DNA from: an uncultured Oscillospiraceae bacterium
Lineage (GTDB): Bacteria; Bacillota; Clostridia; Oscillospirales; Ruminococcaceae
Assembly: GCA_900540595.1 (NCBI GenBank)
Contig: UQGL01000004.1
Location: forward strand, 1 to 64,000
DNA length: 64,000 nt
Reading direction: 5' to 3'
The position numbers and the translations under genes were made by a program. The notes beneath the pieces were generated by a model. That model was not told the DNA's origin and did no database searches. It saw only the letters and a program-made list of their open reading frames with translations. Positions 43,437-51,436 of this stretch are shown piece after piece (the first letter of the stretch is position 1; every line of letters starts with the position of its first letter).

Positions 43437-44846
43437 ATGAAACGACTGGTCATCTACTTCCATTATGACCCGGCGGGCTGTATTGACACTGCCTGCCGCA
43501 TTGCCGTGCAGGCAATGCAGAAATACGGCAAGGTCATTTTTGTCACAAACGGTGCGCTGGCCCCGGCGGATCGGGTGTGGGTGCGCCAGTCCGGCGCGGG
43601 ATGCATAGAGCGGGAAAACACCGGCTTTGATGTGGGGGCTTACCGGGAGGCACTGCTCACCATCGGCCGGGAGGCACTGGCGGAATATGAGGAGATCATC
43701 CTCATGAACTACACGCTGGCAGGCCCGGTCTGTGAGCTGCAGCCGATGTTTGAGGCAATGCAGGCACGCCCGGCGCTGGACTTCTGGGGCCTGACCCGCC
43801 ACTATGCAATGAAAAGCCCGCGCTTCGGCGGGAATGTGCCGGAGCATATCCAGTCCCATTTCCTCGCGCTGCGGCCCCGGCTTTTCATCGGCGATGATTT
43901 CTGGCGCTACTGGCAGGAAATGCCCCTGCCAAAGAGCTACGAGGAGTCCGTCATCCGCCATGAAACGCGGTTCACGCCTTATTTTGCCGCCAAGGGGTAT
44001 ACATGGGATACCTATGTGCAGACGGAGGATATGAGGGGCGTCTTTGTCAACCCGATCATGGCCTGCCCACGGGAGCTGCTGGAAAAGCGCGGCTGTCCGT
44101 TCTTCAAGCGGCGCAGTCTGTTCACGCCCTACGGGGATGAGCTGCGCCGCACAGACGGCATGGCGGCGCGGGAGCTGTGCGCCTATCTCCATGAGGAAAC
44201 CAGTTTCCCGCTGGATCTTCTGCTCGTGTCGCTGCTTAAGACCCAGCCGCTGGCGGCGCTGTCCAAAAACCTGCACTGGCGCTATGTTGTTGGGATGCCC
44301 ACCCAAACGCAGGCTGACCCGGCTGTGCTGGGGCTGCGGCTGATCCGCTATGCACTGCCAAAGACAGACCCGGTAACCGACTGGTATACCCGGCAGGCAG
44401 CCGCACAGGCGGATGCGCTGATGGAGCAGGCTGCCATCTGGTTTGAAAAGCAGCCGCTGCTCGGCATCCTCAGCCCCTCCGTGCCGCTGTATGCGGGCTG
44501 TGCTGCGGCGCAGCGCCGCCAATGGCTGGCTGAGAAAGAAAGCCTGCAAAGTCAGGCGCAGGTCCCTGTCGGCGAGGAGCCTCTGCCGGCACCCAACTGC
44601 GGCTGGATGCTGGTGCGGGAGTCTGCTTTCCCGCAGGGCATTCCGGACTGCAAAAACCAGCATGACGCCTGGCGGCTGGCCCTGATCGCACAAGCAAACG
44701 GCGCATACGCCGCCAGCTTTGAAACAGCGGCTCAGGCTGTGGCGCGTGCTGACATTCTCAATGCGTATGAAACAGCGGCTGCACAGCCGGCCGCTGTGGC
44801 AAAGCAGCTTGGGCGTCTGATCAAGCATCGGCTGCAAACAAAGTAA
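43437..44846 (+). CDS. RgpF-like protein, shorter paralogue (469 aa)
   Basis: ATG 43437 is 6 bases after the previous stop. The first 290 residues parallel the N-terminal half of the upstream protein: MKRLVIYFHYDPAG, CIERENTGFDVGAYREAL, LDFWGLTRHYAMKSP, HIQSHFLALRPRLF and CPFFKRRSLF. The second half lacks the NQGRDVAAF-type signature and is alanine/glutamine-rich. It is likely a duplicated and diverged copy that kept one of the two transferase units. Activity is unproven. Confidence 0.8.
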   Translation: MKRLVIYFHYDPAGCIDTACRIAVQAMQKYGKVIFVTNGALAPADRVWVRQSGAGCIERENTGFDVGAYREALLTIGREALAEYEEIILMNYTLAGPVCELQPMFEAMQARPALDFWGLTRHYAMKSPRFGGNVPEHIQSHFLALRPRLFIGDDFWRYWQEMPLPKSYEESVIRHETRFTPYFAAKGYTWDTYVQTEDMRGVFVNPIMACPRELLEKRGCPFFKRRSLFTPYGDELRRTDGMAARELCAYLHEETSFPLDLLLVSLLKTQPLAALSKNLHWRYVVGMPTQTQADPAVLGLRLIRYALPKTDPVTDWYTRQAAAQADALMEQAAIWFEKQPLLGILSPSVPLYAGCAAAQRRQWLAEKESLQSQAQVPVGEEPLPAPNCGWMLVRESAFPQGIPDCKNQHDAWRLALIAQANGAYAASFETAAQAVARADILNAYETAAAQPAAVAKQLGRLIKHRLQTK

Positions 44847-44861
44847 AAGGGGAGAACACCC

Positions 44862-45863
44862 ATCAAAAAGCAACGCCTTTTTTATCTGGATCTGGTCCGT
44901 GCCGTGGCGCTGGGCTGCATCCTGACCGTGCATTTCAACGCCACGGTCACGGGGTATTTCACCCTGCCGCATAAGCTGTTTACCAGTACGCTGCCGCTGG
45001 GCATCTATCTGGGGGATTTCGGCTCCACGCTGTTCTTTATCGTGTCGGGCGCTTCGCTGGCGCTGACGGTCCCGGAAAATCAAAGCCCCGCGCAGTTCTA
45101 CAAAAAGCGTGCCGGGGCGGTCTACCCGCTCTTTTGGCTGGCATGGTTCGTTGTGTTCAGCTGGAGGTTTGTGACTAGGCCGGGCAGCTTTGCCGGGGCA
45201 AAGACGATCACGCTGGTGCTGACCTTCCTTGGGCTGGATAACTTTGCCGTGGCAGCGGGCTGGGTCGGTATGGATTTTGCCTGCGTGGGAGAGTGGTTCC
45301 TCGGCAGCATCCTGTTTTTGTATCTGCTGTTCCCGCTGCTGCAGCGGGCGCTGCGCAGAAACATCTGGCTGACCTGGGGCGTCACCCTTGCGGTGTGTAT
45401 TCCGATCCATCTGCTGGGTTGGGATGCGCGTCTGGTCGCGGTGCATATCCCGGAATTTCTTTTCGGCATGACCTTTCTGACCATGCCGAAGCGTGCGCAG
45501 TACATCCTGCCTGCGGCGCTGCTGGCAGGTGCCGCCGCCGCCCGCAGCCTTGACGGCAAGATCACCTGCGCACTCGCCGGTGCCGCTGTTTTTATCCTGC
45601 TGGCGCTGGCGGCCCCGCTGCTGGACCGCCCGTGGCCGCGTGTGCTGGGCGCGCGGCTGGCAAAAATCTCCTACGCGGTGTTTCTTGTGCATCATGTCCT
45701 GATTCAGGATATGGCCGCCCATTTTGATCTGGCGGCGCTGTCCCGCCGGGATACGGCATTTTTGTATGTGGTCTATCTGGCCGCTGCGTTTGCGGCGGCG
45801 GAGGCCCTGCTCTGGCTGCAGAAGACCCTGCGCAGAGCCTTTGCTGCCCTGCGTCCTGTTTGA
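44862..45863 (+). CDS. Membrane acyltransferase (acyltransferase 3 family), apparent ATC start
   Basis: An acyltransferase-3 protein of about 333 residues with ten hydrophobic helices; the family adds acetyl or similar groups to surface sugars. The family N-terminus KKQRLFYLDLVRAVALGCILTVHF is in frame from 44862, where the codon is ATC, 7 bases after AGGGGAG. Upstream in frame there is only the TAA of the previous gene (44844-44846). The next ordinary start, GTG 44904, would cut off the conserved YLDLVRA. Either ATC initiates translation or a point change has damaged the start. Conserved HF...T segments and FFIVSGASLAL are intact. Confidence 0.8.
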   Translation: MKKQRLFYLDLVRAVALGCILTVHFNATVTGYFTLPHKLFTSTLPLGIYLGDFGSTLFFIVSGASLALTVPENQSPAQFYKKRAGAVYPLFWLAWFVVFSWRFVTRPGSFAGAKTITLVLTFLGLDNFAVAAGWVGMDFACVGEWFLGSILFLYLLFPLLQRALRRNIWLTWGVTLAVCIPIHLLGWDARLVAVHIPEFLFGMTFLTMPKRAQYILPAALLAGAAAARSLDGKITCALAGAAVFILLALAAPLLDRPWPRVLGARLAKISYAVFLVHHVLIQDMAAHFDLAALSRRDTAFLYVVYLAAAFAAAEALLWLQKTLRRAFAALRPV

Positions 45864-45874
45864 TACCGTGTCTG

Positions 45875-45908
45875 CCCGCTGTTTTGTGAAAAACAGCGGG
45901 TATTTTTT
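45875..45908 (+). terminator. Terminator after the polysaccharide cluster
   Basis: CCCGCTGTTTT (45875-45885) and AAAACAGCGGG (45890-45900), followed by TATTTTTTT. Confidence 0.92.
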
Positions 45909-45931
45909 TGCTTGTGTTCGCACGCGGCCTC

Positions 45932-45960
45932 TGTACAAAAACGGGCAATTACGGTATAAT
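45932..45960 (+). promoter_or_regulatory. Promoter of the hprK operon
   Basis: TGTACA (45932-45937), 17-base spacer, TATAAT (45955-45960). The transcription start would fall near 45967, which excludes ATG 45969 as a normal start and supports GTG 45996. Confidence 0.75.
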
Positions 45961-45995
45961 AAAACATAATGCTAAAAGAAAAGAGGCGTTCCACT

Positions 45996-46928
45996 GTGTC
46001 TGAGTTCTCCGTTTCCCTGGCAAAGCTGGCTGAGGAAGCCAACCTGACGATCGCCTACACCCCCTGTGAACTGGAAAAAATCCAGGTCACGGCAACGGAG
46101 GTGTACCGCCCGGGCATCCTGCTGGCCGGTTACTATGAAAATTTCGACAGCAAGCGCATCCAGATCATCGGCCTGACCGAGATGTCTTATCTGGATGAAT
46201 TGACCACTACCCTGCGCAACACCCATCTGGAAAAGCTCTTCTCCTTCCAGCCGCCCGCCGTGGTGCTGAGCCGCGGCATGCAGCCGCTGTCTGAGATGAT
46301 GCAGTACGGCAAAAAGTACGGTGTGCCGATTCTGATGTCTACCGAGATGACCTCCGCCCTGATGGGCCAACTCATCACGACGCTGAACACCGAGCTGGCA
46401 CCCCGCATCACACGTCACGGCGTGCTTGTGGAGGTCTACGGCGAGGGCATCCTGATCCTCGGTGATTCCGGCGTTGGCAAGAGTGAGACCGCCATTGAGT
46501 TGGTCAAGCGCGGCCACCGTCTGATTGCCGACGATGCTGTTGAACTGCGCAGGGTCTCCTACCGCAAGATCCTCGGCACGGCGCCCGCCAACATCCGCCA
46601 CTTTATTGAGCTGCGCGGCATCGGCATCATCAATGTTGCCCGCGTGTTCGGCATCGGCTCGGTGCGCTCCAGTGTGGAGGTTGAGATGGTCGTCCAGCTT
46701 GAGCCGTGGGATCGCACGAAGAACTACGACCGCACGGGCCTTGAGACAGAGTATTATGACATTCTCGGCGTTAAGGTGCCCAGTATGCTGATCCCCGTTA
46801 TGCCGGGCCGTAATCTGGCGGTTATTCTGGAAACGGCAGCCATCAACAACCGCCAGAAGGAGATGGGCTACAACGCTGCCAAGGAGCTGCTGACCCAGTT
46901 GGGCCTGCAGGACGATATTACAAAGTAA
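45996..46928 (+). CDS. hprK: HPr kinase/phosphorylase
   Basis: From GTG 45996 (AAGAGG upstream) the protein is 310 residues, the usual length; ATG 45969 lacks a ribosome site. It phosphorylates and dephosphorylates Ser46 of HPr, the signal for carbon catabolite control. The P-loop GDSGVGKS is at 156-163, the catalytic histidine at about 141 (RHGVLVEVYG), and the signature IELRGIGIINV follows. It heads an operon with a PHP phosphatase, ROK kinase, murB, rapZ, whiA and dnaE. Confidence 0.95.
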   Translation: MSEFSVSLAKLAEEANLTIAYTPCELEKIQVTATEVYRPGILLAGYYENFDSKRIQIIGLTEMSYLDELTTTLRNTHLEKLFSFQPPAVVLSRGMQPLSEMMQYGKKYGVPILMSTEMTSALMGQLITTLNTELAPRITRHGVLVEVYGEGILILGDSGVGKSETAIELVKRGHRLIADDAVELRRVSYRKILGTAPANIRHFIELRGIGIINVARVFGIGSVRSSVEVEMVVQLEPWDRTKNYDRTGLETEYYDILGVKVPSMLIPVMPGRNLAVILETAAINNRQKEMGYNAAKELLTQLGLQDDITK

Positions 46929-46947
46929 AAAGAGGTTTTTTCATTCC

Positions 46948-47697
46948 ATGCAGATGATCGCAGACCTGCACACCCACACGCTGTGCGCCACCCACGCCTA
47001 CAACACCTTTACGGAGATGGCCGCTGCCGCCAAGGCGCTGGGCTATTGCGCCCTTGCCGTGACAGATCACGCCCCCGCGATGCCCGATGCACCGCATGCC
47101 TGGCATTTCGGAAACTGGAGCGCCATGCCCCGCACCATAGACGGTGTGGCGATCCTCTACGGCGCCGAGGCCAATGTCATGGATACCAAGGGCGGGCTGG
47201 ATCTTTCGCAGAGCCAGCTCAAAGCGCAGGACTGGGTCGTGGCGTCCATCCACAGTGCCTGTGTGCCGGGGCTTCTGACCCGCAGGGAGGCGAATCGTCT
47301 TTGGCTGGCTGTGGCCGAAAACCCTTATGTGGACTGCATCGGCCATTCCGAGCAGGAAAACTACCGCTATGACTACGACCTTGTCACCAGAGCGTTTGCT
47401 AAAAACCACAAGGTCGTGGAACTAAACGGCAACTCATTCAATGTCCGCAAGGACGGTATCCCCAATATGCGGGCGCTGCTGGCTGCATGCCTTGCCAACG
47501 GCTGCCGCATTGCTGTGGACAGCGATGCCCACAGCACATACCAGCTGCAGCACGGCCTGTGTGCCCTGTATGCCATGCTGGAGGAAATGCAATTCCCGCA
47601 GGAGCTGATCGTGAACGCAACGCGGGAAAATCTGGTACGCGAATTACAACTGCACGGCAAGCCCTGTGCAGAAGAAGTAGGAGGAATTTTGTTATGA
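46948..47697 (+). CDS. PHP-domain phosphatase (YcdX-like)
   Basis: A 249-residue protein with the metal-binding PHP motifs ADLHTHTLC (from residue 5), VTDHA, GAEANV, a conserved HS in ASIHSAC, and VDSDAH near the end. Members of this family are metal-dependent phosphatases or phosphoesterases; the substrate is unknown. It lies between hprK and the sugar kinase and overlaps the latter by 4 bases (ATGA at 47694). Confidence 0.85.
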   Translation: MQMIADLHTHTLCATHAYNTFTEMAAAAKALGYCALAVTDHAPAMPDAPHAWHFGNWSAMPRTIDGVAILYGAEANVMDTKGGLDLSQSQLKAQDWVVASIHSACVPGLLTRREANRLWLAVAENPYVDCIGHSEQENYRYDYDLVTRAFAKNHKVVELNGNSFNVRKDGIPNMRALLAACLANGCRIAVDSDAHSTYQLQHGLCALYAMLEEMQFPQELIVNATRENLVRELQLHGKPCAEEVGGILL

Positions 47698-48650
47698 GCA
47701 AGTATACGATTGGTATTGATCTGGGCGGCACTACGATGACCGCCGGTCTGGTCAACGAAAAGTTTGATGTCGTCGGCAAGGTGACCTGGACTACCCGTCT
47801 GCCCCGCCCGGCGCAGGATCTTGAGAAGGCTCTGGCGGAGCTGTGCCGCACTGTGGCGCGCGAAAACAAGGTGGACTTTGCGGACATCCGCTATGTCGGC
47901 ATCGGCACCCCGGGCAGCGTGAACTTCACCACCGGCTTTGTCGGCTTCAATACGAACTTCGGGTACTATGACTGGAACCTTGGCCCGGATATGGAAAAGC
48001 TGCTGGGCTGCAAGGTCTATGTGGAAAACGACGCCAACGCCGCCGCGTTCGGCGAGTACATTGCAGGCGGCGCCAAGGGCTATCGTGATGCCGTCATCAT
48101 CACGCTCGGCACCGGCATCGGCAGCGGTATTATCCTGAACGGCAAGATCCTGCGCGGCTTCAATTTTGCCGCCGGTGAGATGGGCCACAATGTCATCGTC
48201 AAGGACGGCATCCAGTGTACCTGCGGCCGCAAGGGCTGCTGGGAGCGCTATGCCTCCGCCAGCGCCCTGACCCGCGAGACCAAGAAGGCCATGCAGGAAA
48301 ACAAGAACACCATCATGTGGCAGATGACGCAGGACATCGACCATGTCAATGCCAAGCTGGCCTTTGACGCCGCTGCCAAGGGAGACGAGACCGCGCAGAA
48401 GGTCGTGGACAGCTGGATCGAGTATGTGGGCGTTGGCATTGCCAATGTCATCAACACCTTTGAGCCGGAGGTCATCTGCATCGGCGGCGGCGTTTCCAAT
48501 CAGGGCGAGGTCCTGCTGGCACCTGTCCGCGCATATGCTGAGAATGAGACCCGCAACATCACCACCGGCAAGTTCCCGGCTATCTGTGCCTGCACGCTGC
48601 GCAATGATGCCGGCGTGATCGGTGCGGCTGCTCTGGAAAATTCTATTTAA
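47694..48650 (+). CDS. ROK-family glucokinase
   Basis: ATG 47694 follows TAGGAGGAATTTTGTT. The 318-residue protein has the phosphate motif DLGGTTMTAGL (9-19), NDANAAAFGEY, LGTGIGSGI and the ROK zinc motif CTCGRKGCWE. It phosphorylates a hexose, most likely glucose, using ATP. Its place between hprK and murB suits control of sugar entry into glycolysis and wall precursors. Exact sugar preference is not shown by sequence. Confidence 0.9.
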   Translation: MSKYTIGIDLGGTTMTAGLVNEKFDVVGKVTWTTRLPRPAQDLEKALAELCRTVARENKVDFADIRYVGIGTPGSVNFTTGFVGFNTNFGYYDWNLGPDMEKLLGCKVYVENDANAAAFGEYIAGGAKGYRDAVIITLGTGIGSGIILNGKILRGFNFAAGEMGHNVIVKDGIQCTCGRKGCWERYASASALTRETKKAMQENKNTIMWQMTQDIDHVNAKLAFDAAAKGDETAQKVVDSWIEYVGVGIANVINTFEPEVICIGGGVSNQGEVLLAPVRAYAENETRNITTGKFPAICACTLRNDAGVIGAAALENSI

Positions 48651-48677
48651 CGCAAGCAATTCGGACGGAGGACATCC

Positions 48678-49604
48678 ATGCAGGAAAAGACGATCACAGC
48701 ACTGTGCGATGCACTGACAAGGCAACAGTTGCCCTTTGTGCAGGGGGAGCCGCTCGCGGCCCATACGACCTTTCGGATCGGCGGCCCGGCGGTGTTCTGG
48801 TGCGCGCCGCAAGATGCGGAGCAGCTGCGTGAAACGCTGCGCCTCTGCCGTGAAAACGGCGTGCGGGTCTACCTGCTGGGCAATGGCTCCAACACACTGT
48901 TTGATGATGCGGGCTTTGACGGCGCAGTAGTGGATATGCGCGGACTTTCTCAGATGGAATCTTCCGATGCAGGCACCGATGTGGTGCGCATTACCGCCGG
49001 GGCCGGCCAGACCTTGGGCCGCCTGTGCAGCAAGGCGCAGACGCTCGGCCTGACCGGACTGGAGTTCGCCTGCGGCATCCCCGGCACGGTGGGCGGTGCC
49101 GTCTATATGAACGCCGGTGCCTACGGCGGGGAAATGAAGGATGTGCTGGAGAGTGTGACCTTTCTGGACGACACGCTTGAGCTGCGAGTGCTGCCGGCAA
49201 AGGATCTTGCCATGGGCTACCGCACCAGCGTGTTTGAACAGCACCCAGACTGGTGCATCCTGTCGGCAACAGTCGTGCTGCACCGCGGCAACGGTGCGGA
49301 GGTACTGGCCCGGATGCGGGAGCTTCTCGGCAAGCGCAGGGAAAAGCAGCCCCTTGAATGGCCCAGCGCCGGCAGCACCTTCAAGCGCCCGGCGGGTGCC
49401 TTTGCAGGCAAGCTGATCGAGGACTGCGGCCTTTGCGGCTTCACCGTGGGCGGTGCCCAGATCAGCGAAAAGCACTGCGGGTTTGTCATCAACCGCGGCG
49501 GTGCGACCTGCGCCGATGTGGTGGAGCTGACCGAGCAGGTCAGCCGTATCGTTAAGGAAAAGACCGGCTTCGTGCTGGAACGCGAGATCCGCGTGGTAAA
49601 ATAA
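48678..49604 (+). CDS. murB: UDP-N-acetylenolpyruvoylglucosamine reductase
   Basis: A 308-residue flavoenzyme that reduces UDP-GlcNAc-enolpyruvate to UDP-MurNAc, a peptidoglycan precursor, using NADPH. FAD-binding motifs: LLGNGSNTLFDD and GIPGTVGGAVYMNAGAYGGE. The substrate-side motif PSAGSTFKRP contains the catalytic serine. ATG 48678 follows GGACGGAGGACATCC. The murB-rapZ-whiA order is conserved in Firmicutes. Confidence 0.95.
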   Translation: MQEKTITALCDALTRQQLPFVQGEPLAAHTTFRIGGPAVFWCAPQDAEQLRETLRLCRENGVRVYLLGNGSNTLFDDAGFDGAVVDMRGLSQMESSDAGTDVVRITAGAGQTLGRLCSKAQTLGLTGLEFACGIPGTVGGAVYMNAGAYGGEMKDVLESVTFLDDTLELRVLPAKDLAMGYRTSVFEQHPDWCILSATVVLHRGNGAEVLARMRELLGKRREKQPLEWPSAGSTFKRPAGAFAGKLIEDCGLCGFTVGGAQISEKHCGFVINRGGATCADVVELTEQVSRIVKEKTGFVLEREIRVVK

Positions 49605-49620
49605 GAGAGCGGTGGGGAAG

Positions 49621-50484
49621 ATGAATTTTCTGATCGTGACGGGACTTTCCGGCGCGGGCAAGTCTATGGCTGTCAACGCACTGGAGGACATCGGCTTTTT
49701 CTGCATTGACAACATCCCGGTGGCGCTGCTGCCGCGTATCGTGGACTTCGCCCTGCAGGGCGAGAACCAGCTCAGCCGTGTGGCGGTCGTCATGGATGTG
49801 CGCGGCGTGCGCAGCATTGAGCAGCTCAAGGAGGCTCTGGCAGATCTGGACGAGAAAAAGATCGACTATGATATCCTGTTCTTGGATGCAAATGACGCCG
49901 TGATCCAGCGCCGCTATAAAGAGACCCGCCGCCAGCACCCTATCACCATCAGCGAAAAGGTCCCCATCACCGAGGCAATCGCCCGGGAGCGCAAGCTGCT
50001 GCAGCCGCTGCGGGACAAGGCAAAGTATGTGATCGATACCTCGCTGCTCTCGGCAGCGCAGAACCGTGAGCGGATCTGCGGACTGTTTCTGGACAAGGGG
50101 GAAAGCCCGATGGCGCTGACTGTGGTGTCGTTCGGCTTCAAGTACGGTCTGCCGCAGGAGGCCGACCTTGTGCTTGATGTGCGATGCCTGCCCAATCCCT
50201 TCTATGTGCCGGAGCTCAAGCATAAGACCGGCCTTGATCAGGAGGTCGTTGACTATGTGATGGCATCGACCGACTCACAGGAGCTTCTGCGCCGCTATGA
50301 GCACATGCTGGAGTTTGCACTGCCGCTGTATGTCAAGGAGGGCAAAAGCCAGCTGATGATTGCGGTGGGCTGCACCGGCGGCAAGCACCGCTCGATTACC
50401 TTTGCACGCAAGATCGCTGCGTTTTGCGAAAAGCTTGGCTACGCCCCCAGTGTGCAGCACCGCGATGTAAAACGAAGTCTATAA
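49621..50484 (+). CDS. rapZ: RapZ/YvcJ-family nucleotide-binding protein
   Basis: A 287-residue protein; I start at ATG 49621, after GGTGGGG. It has a P-loop GLSGAGKS (8-15) and the conserved FFCIDNIPVALLP and GCTGGKHRS, the last near the C-terminus. RapZ in Escherichia coli controls GlmS by acting on small RNAs; the Bacillus homologue YvcJ is a nucleotide-binding protein of less clear role. Its location with murB and whiA is typical of Gram-positive bacteria. Confidence 0.93.
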   Translation: MNFLIVTGLSGAGKSMAVNALEDIGFFCIDNIPVALLPRIVDFALQGENQLSRVAVVMDVRGVRSIEQLKEALADLDEKKIDYDILFLDANDAVIQRRYKETRRQHPITISEKVPITEAIARERKLLQPLRDKAKYVIDTSLLSAAQNRERICGLFLDKGESPMALTVVSFGFKYGLPQEADLVLDVRCLPNPFYVPELKHKTGLDQEVVDYVMASTDSQELLRRYEHMLEFALPLYVKEGKSQLMIAVGCTGGKHRSITFARKIAAFCEKLGYAPSVQHRDVKRSL

Positions 50485-50500
50485 TAAGGAGTACACCGAC

Positions 50501-51436
50501 TTGAGCTTTTCTCAAGAAGTGAAAAACGAAATACTGCGCCGTAAAATTGCAAAGCCCTGCTGTAACATGGCCGCCGCCTATGCGGTGGCCTGTTTTGGCA
50601 AATACTTTGATGACCGCGGTGTGGTCTTGCAGACCGAAAACGAGGGCGTGGCCGCCTTTGCGCAAAAGCTCTACCGCCGCTGCGGTGTGCAGAGCACTGT
50701 GCTGAGCAAGGAGCGCCCGACCGGCCCGGTATATGAGTTCAGCGTCAAGGAGCCTGCTGAGGTGGCAAAGATGCTGACGCTGTTCGGCCATACCGGCAAG
50801 GAGCCTACGTTGCGCATCCGACCGGAAAATTTTAAATGTCAGAGCTGTATGCAGGCGTTTATTGCCACGGCATTCCTCTGCTGCGGCACGATGACCGACC
50901 CGGAAAAAAGCTATAATCTGGAATTTCTCTCGACCCGGCATTATCTGTCCCAGCAGCTGGAGGCTATGCTGGCCGAGCATGATTTCCACCCCCACCGCGC
51001 ACTGCGCAAGGGCGCCAATACCATCTACATCAGAGTGGCAGATCATATCGAGGATCTGCTCACCTTCATGGGGGCGGGCGGCGCGGCCATGCGCATTATG
51101 GACCAGCGCCTTTACAATGAGATGCGCAATAAGACGAACCGGCTGTCCAACTGTGAAACGGCGAACCTCGGTAAAAGTGTACAGGCCGCCGTGCAGGTGC
51201 AGCTGGCTATTGAAAAGCTGCAGGCTGCGGGGGCTATGAACACCCTGCCGGAAAATCTGCGCCTGACGGCCAAGCTGCGGATGCAGTACCCGGACCTGCC
51301 GCTGGCTAAGCTGGCACAGAAGTTTGACCCGCCCGTCAGCAAAGCCGGGCTTTCCCACCGGATGAAGAAGATCCAGGAGGCCGCTGCCCGCCTGAATGCC
51401 GCCGCGCCCAATGAAAAGGAAATGACCCATGTCTGA
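50501..51436 (+). CDS. whiA: Sporulation/division regulator WhiA
   Basis: TTG 50501 follows TAAGGAGTACACCGAC. The 311-residue protein has an N-terminal LAGLIDADG-like domain (about 1-200), recognisable by CCNMAAAYAVACFG, QSCMQAFIATAFLCCGTMTDP, and a C-terminal helix-turn-helix (about 220-300) with RLTAKLRMQYPDLPLAKLAQ. WhiA binds DNA and in Bacillus is tied to division and chromosome segregation. It overlaps dnaE by 8 bases, so the two are translationally linked. Confidence 0.94.
   Translation: MSFSQEVKNEILRRKIAKPCCNMAAAYAVACFGKYFDDRGVVLQTENEGVAAFAQKLYRRCGVQSTVLSKERPTGPVYEFSVKEPAEVAKMLTLFGHTGKEPTLRIRPENFKCQSCMQAFIATAFLCCGTMTDPEKSYNLEFLSTRHYLSQQLEAMLAEHDFHPHRALRKGANTIYIRVADHIEDLLTFMGAGGAAMRIMDQRLYNEMRNKTNRLSNCETANLGKSVQAAVQVQLAIEKLQAAGAMNTLPENLRLTAKLRMQYPDLPLAKLAQKFDPPVSKAGLSHRMKKIQEAAARLNAAAPNEKEMTHV

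Noticed and set aside
41496..45938. A 1480-codon minus-strand frame antisense to the RgpF-like pair and the acyltransferase.
   Set aside because: Same reasons: an antisense shadow of well-supported genes, no coherent domains, composition driven by the opposite strand.
45969..45995. ATG 45969 as the hprK start.
   Set aside because: It lies next to the expected transcription start and has no ribosome site. GTG 45996 has AAGAGG and gives the usual 310-residue length.
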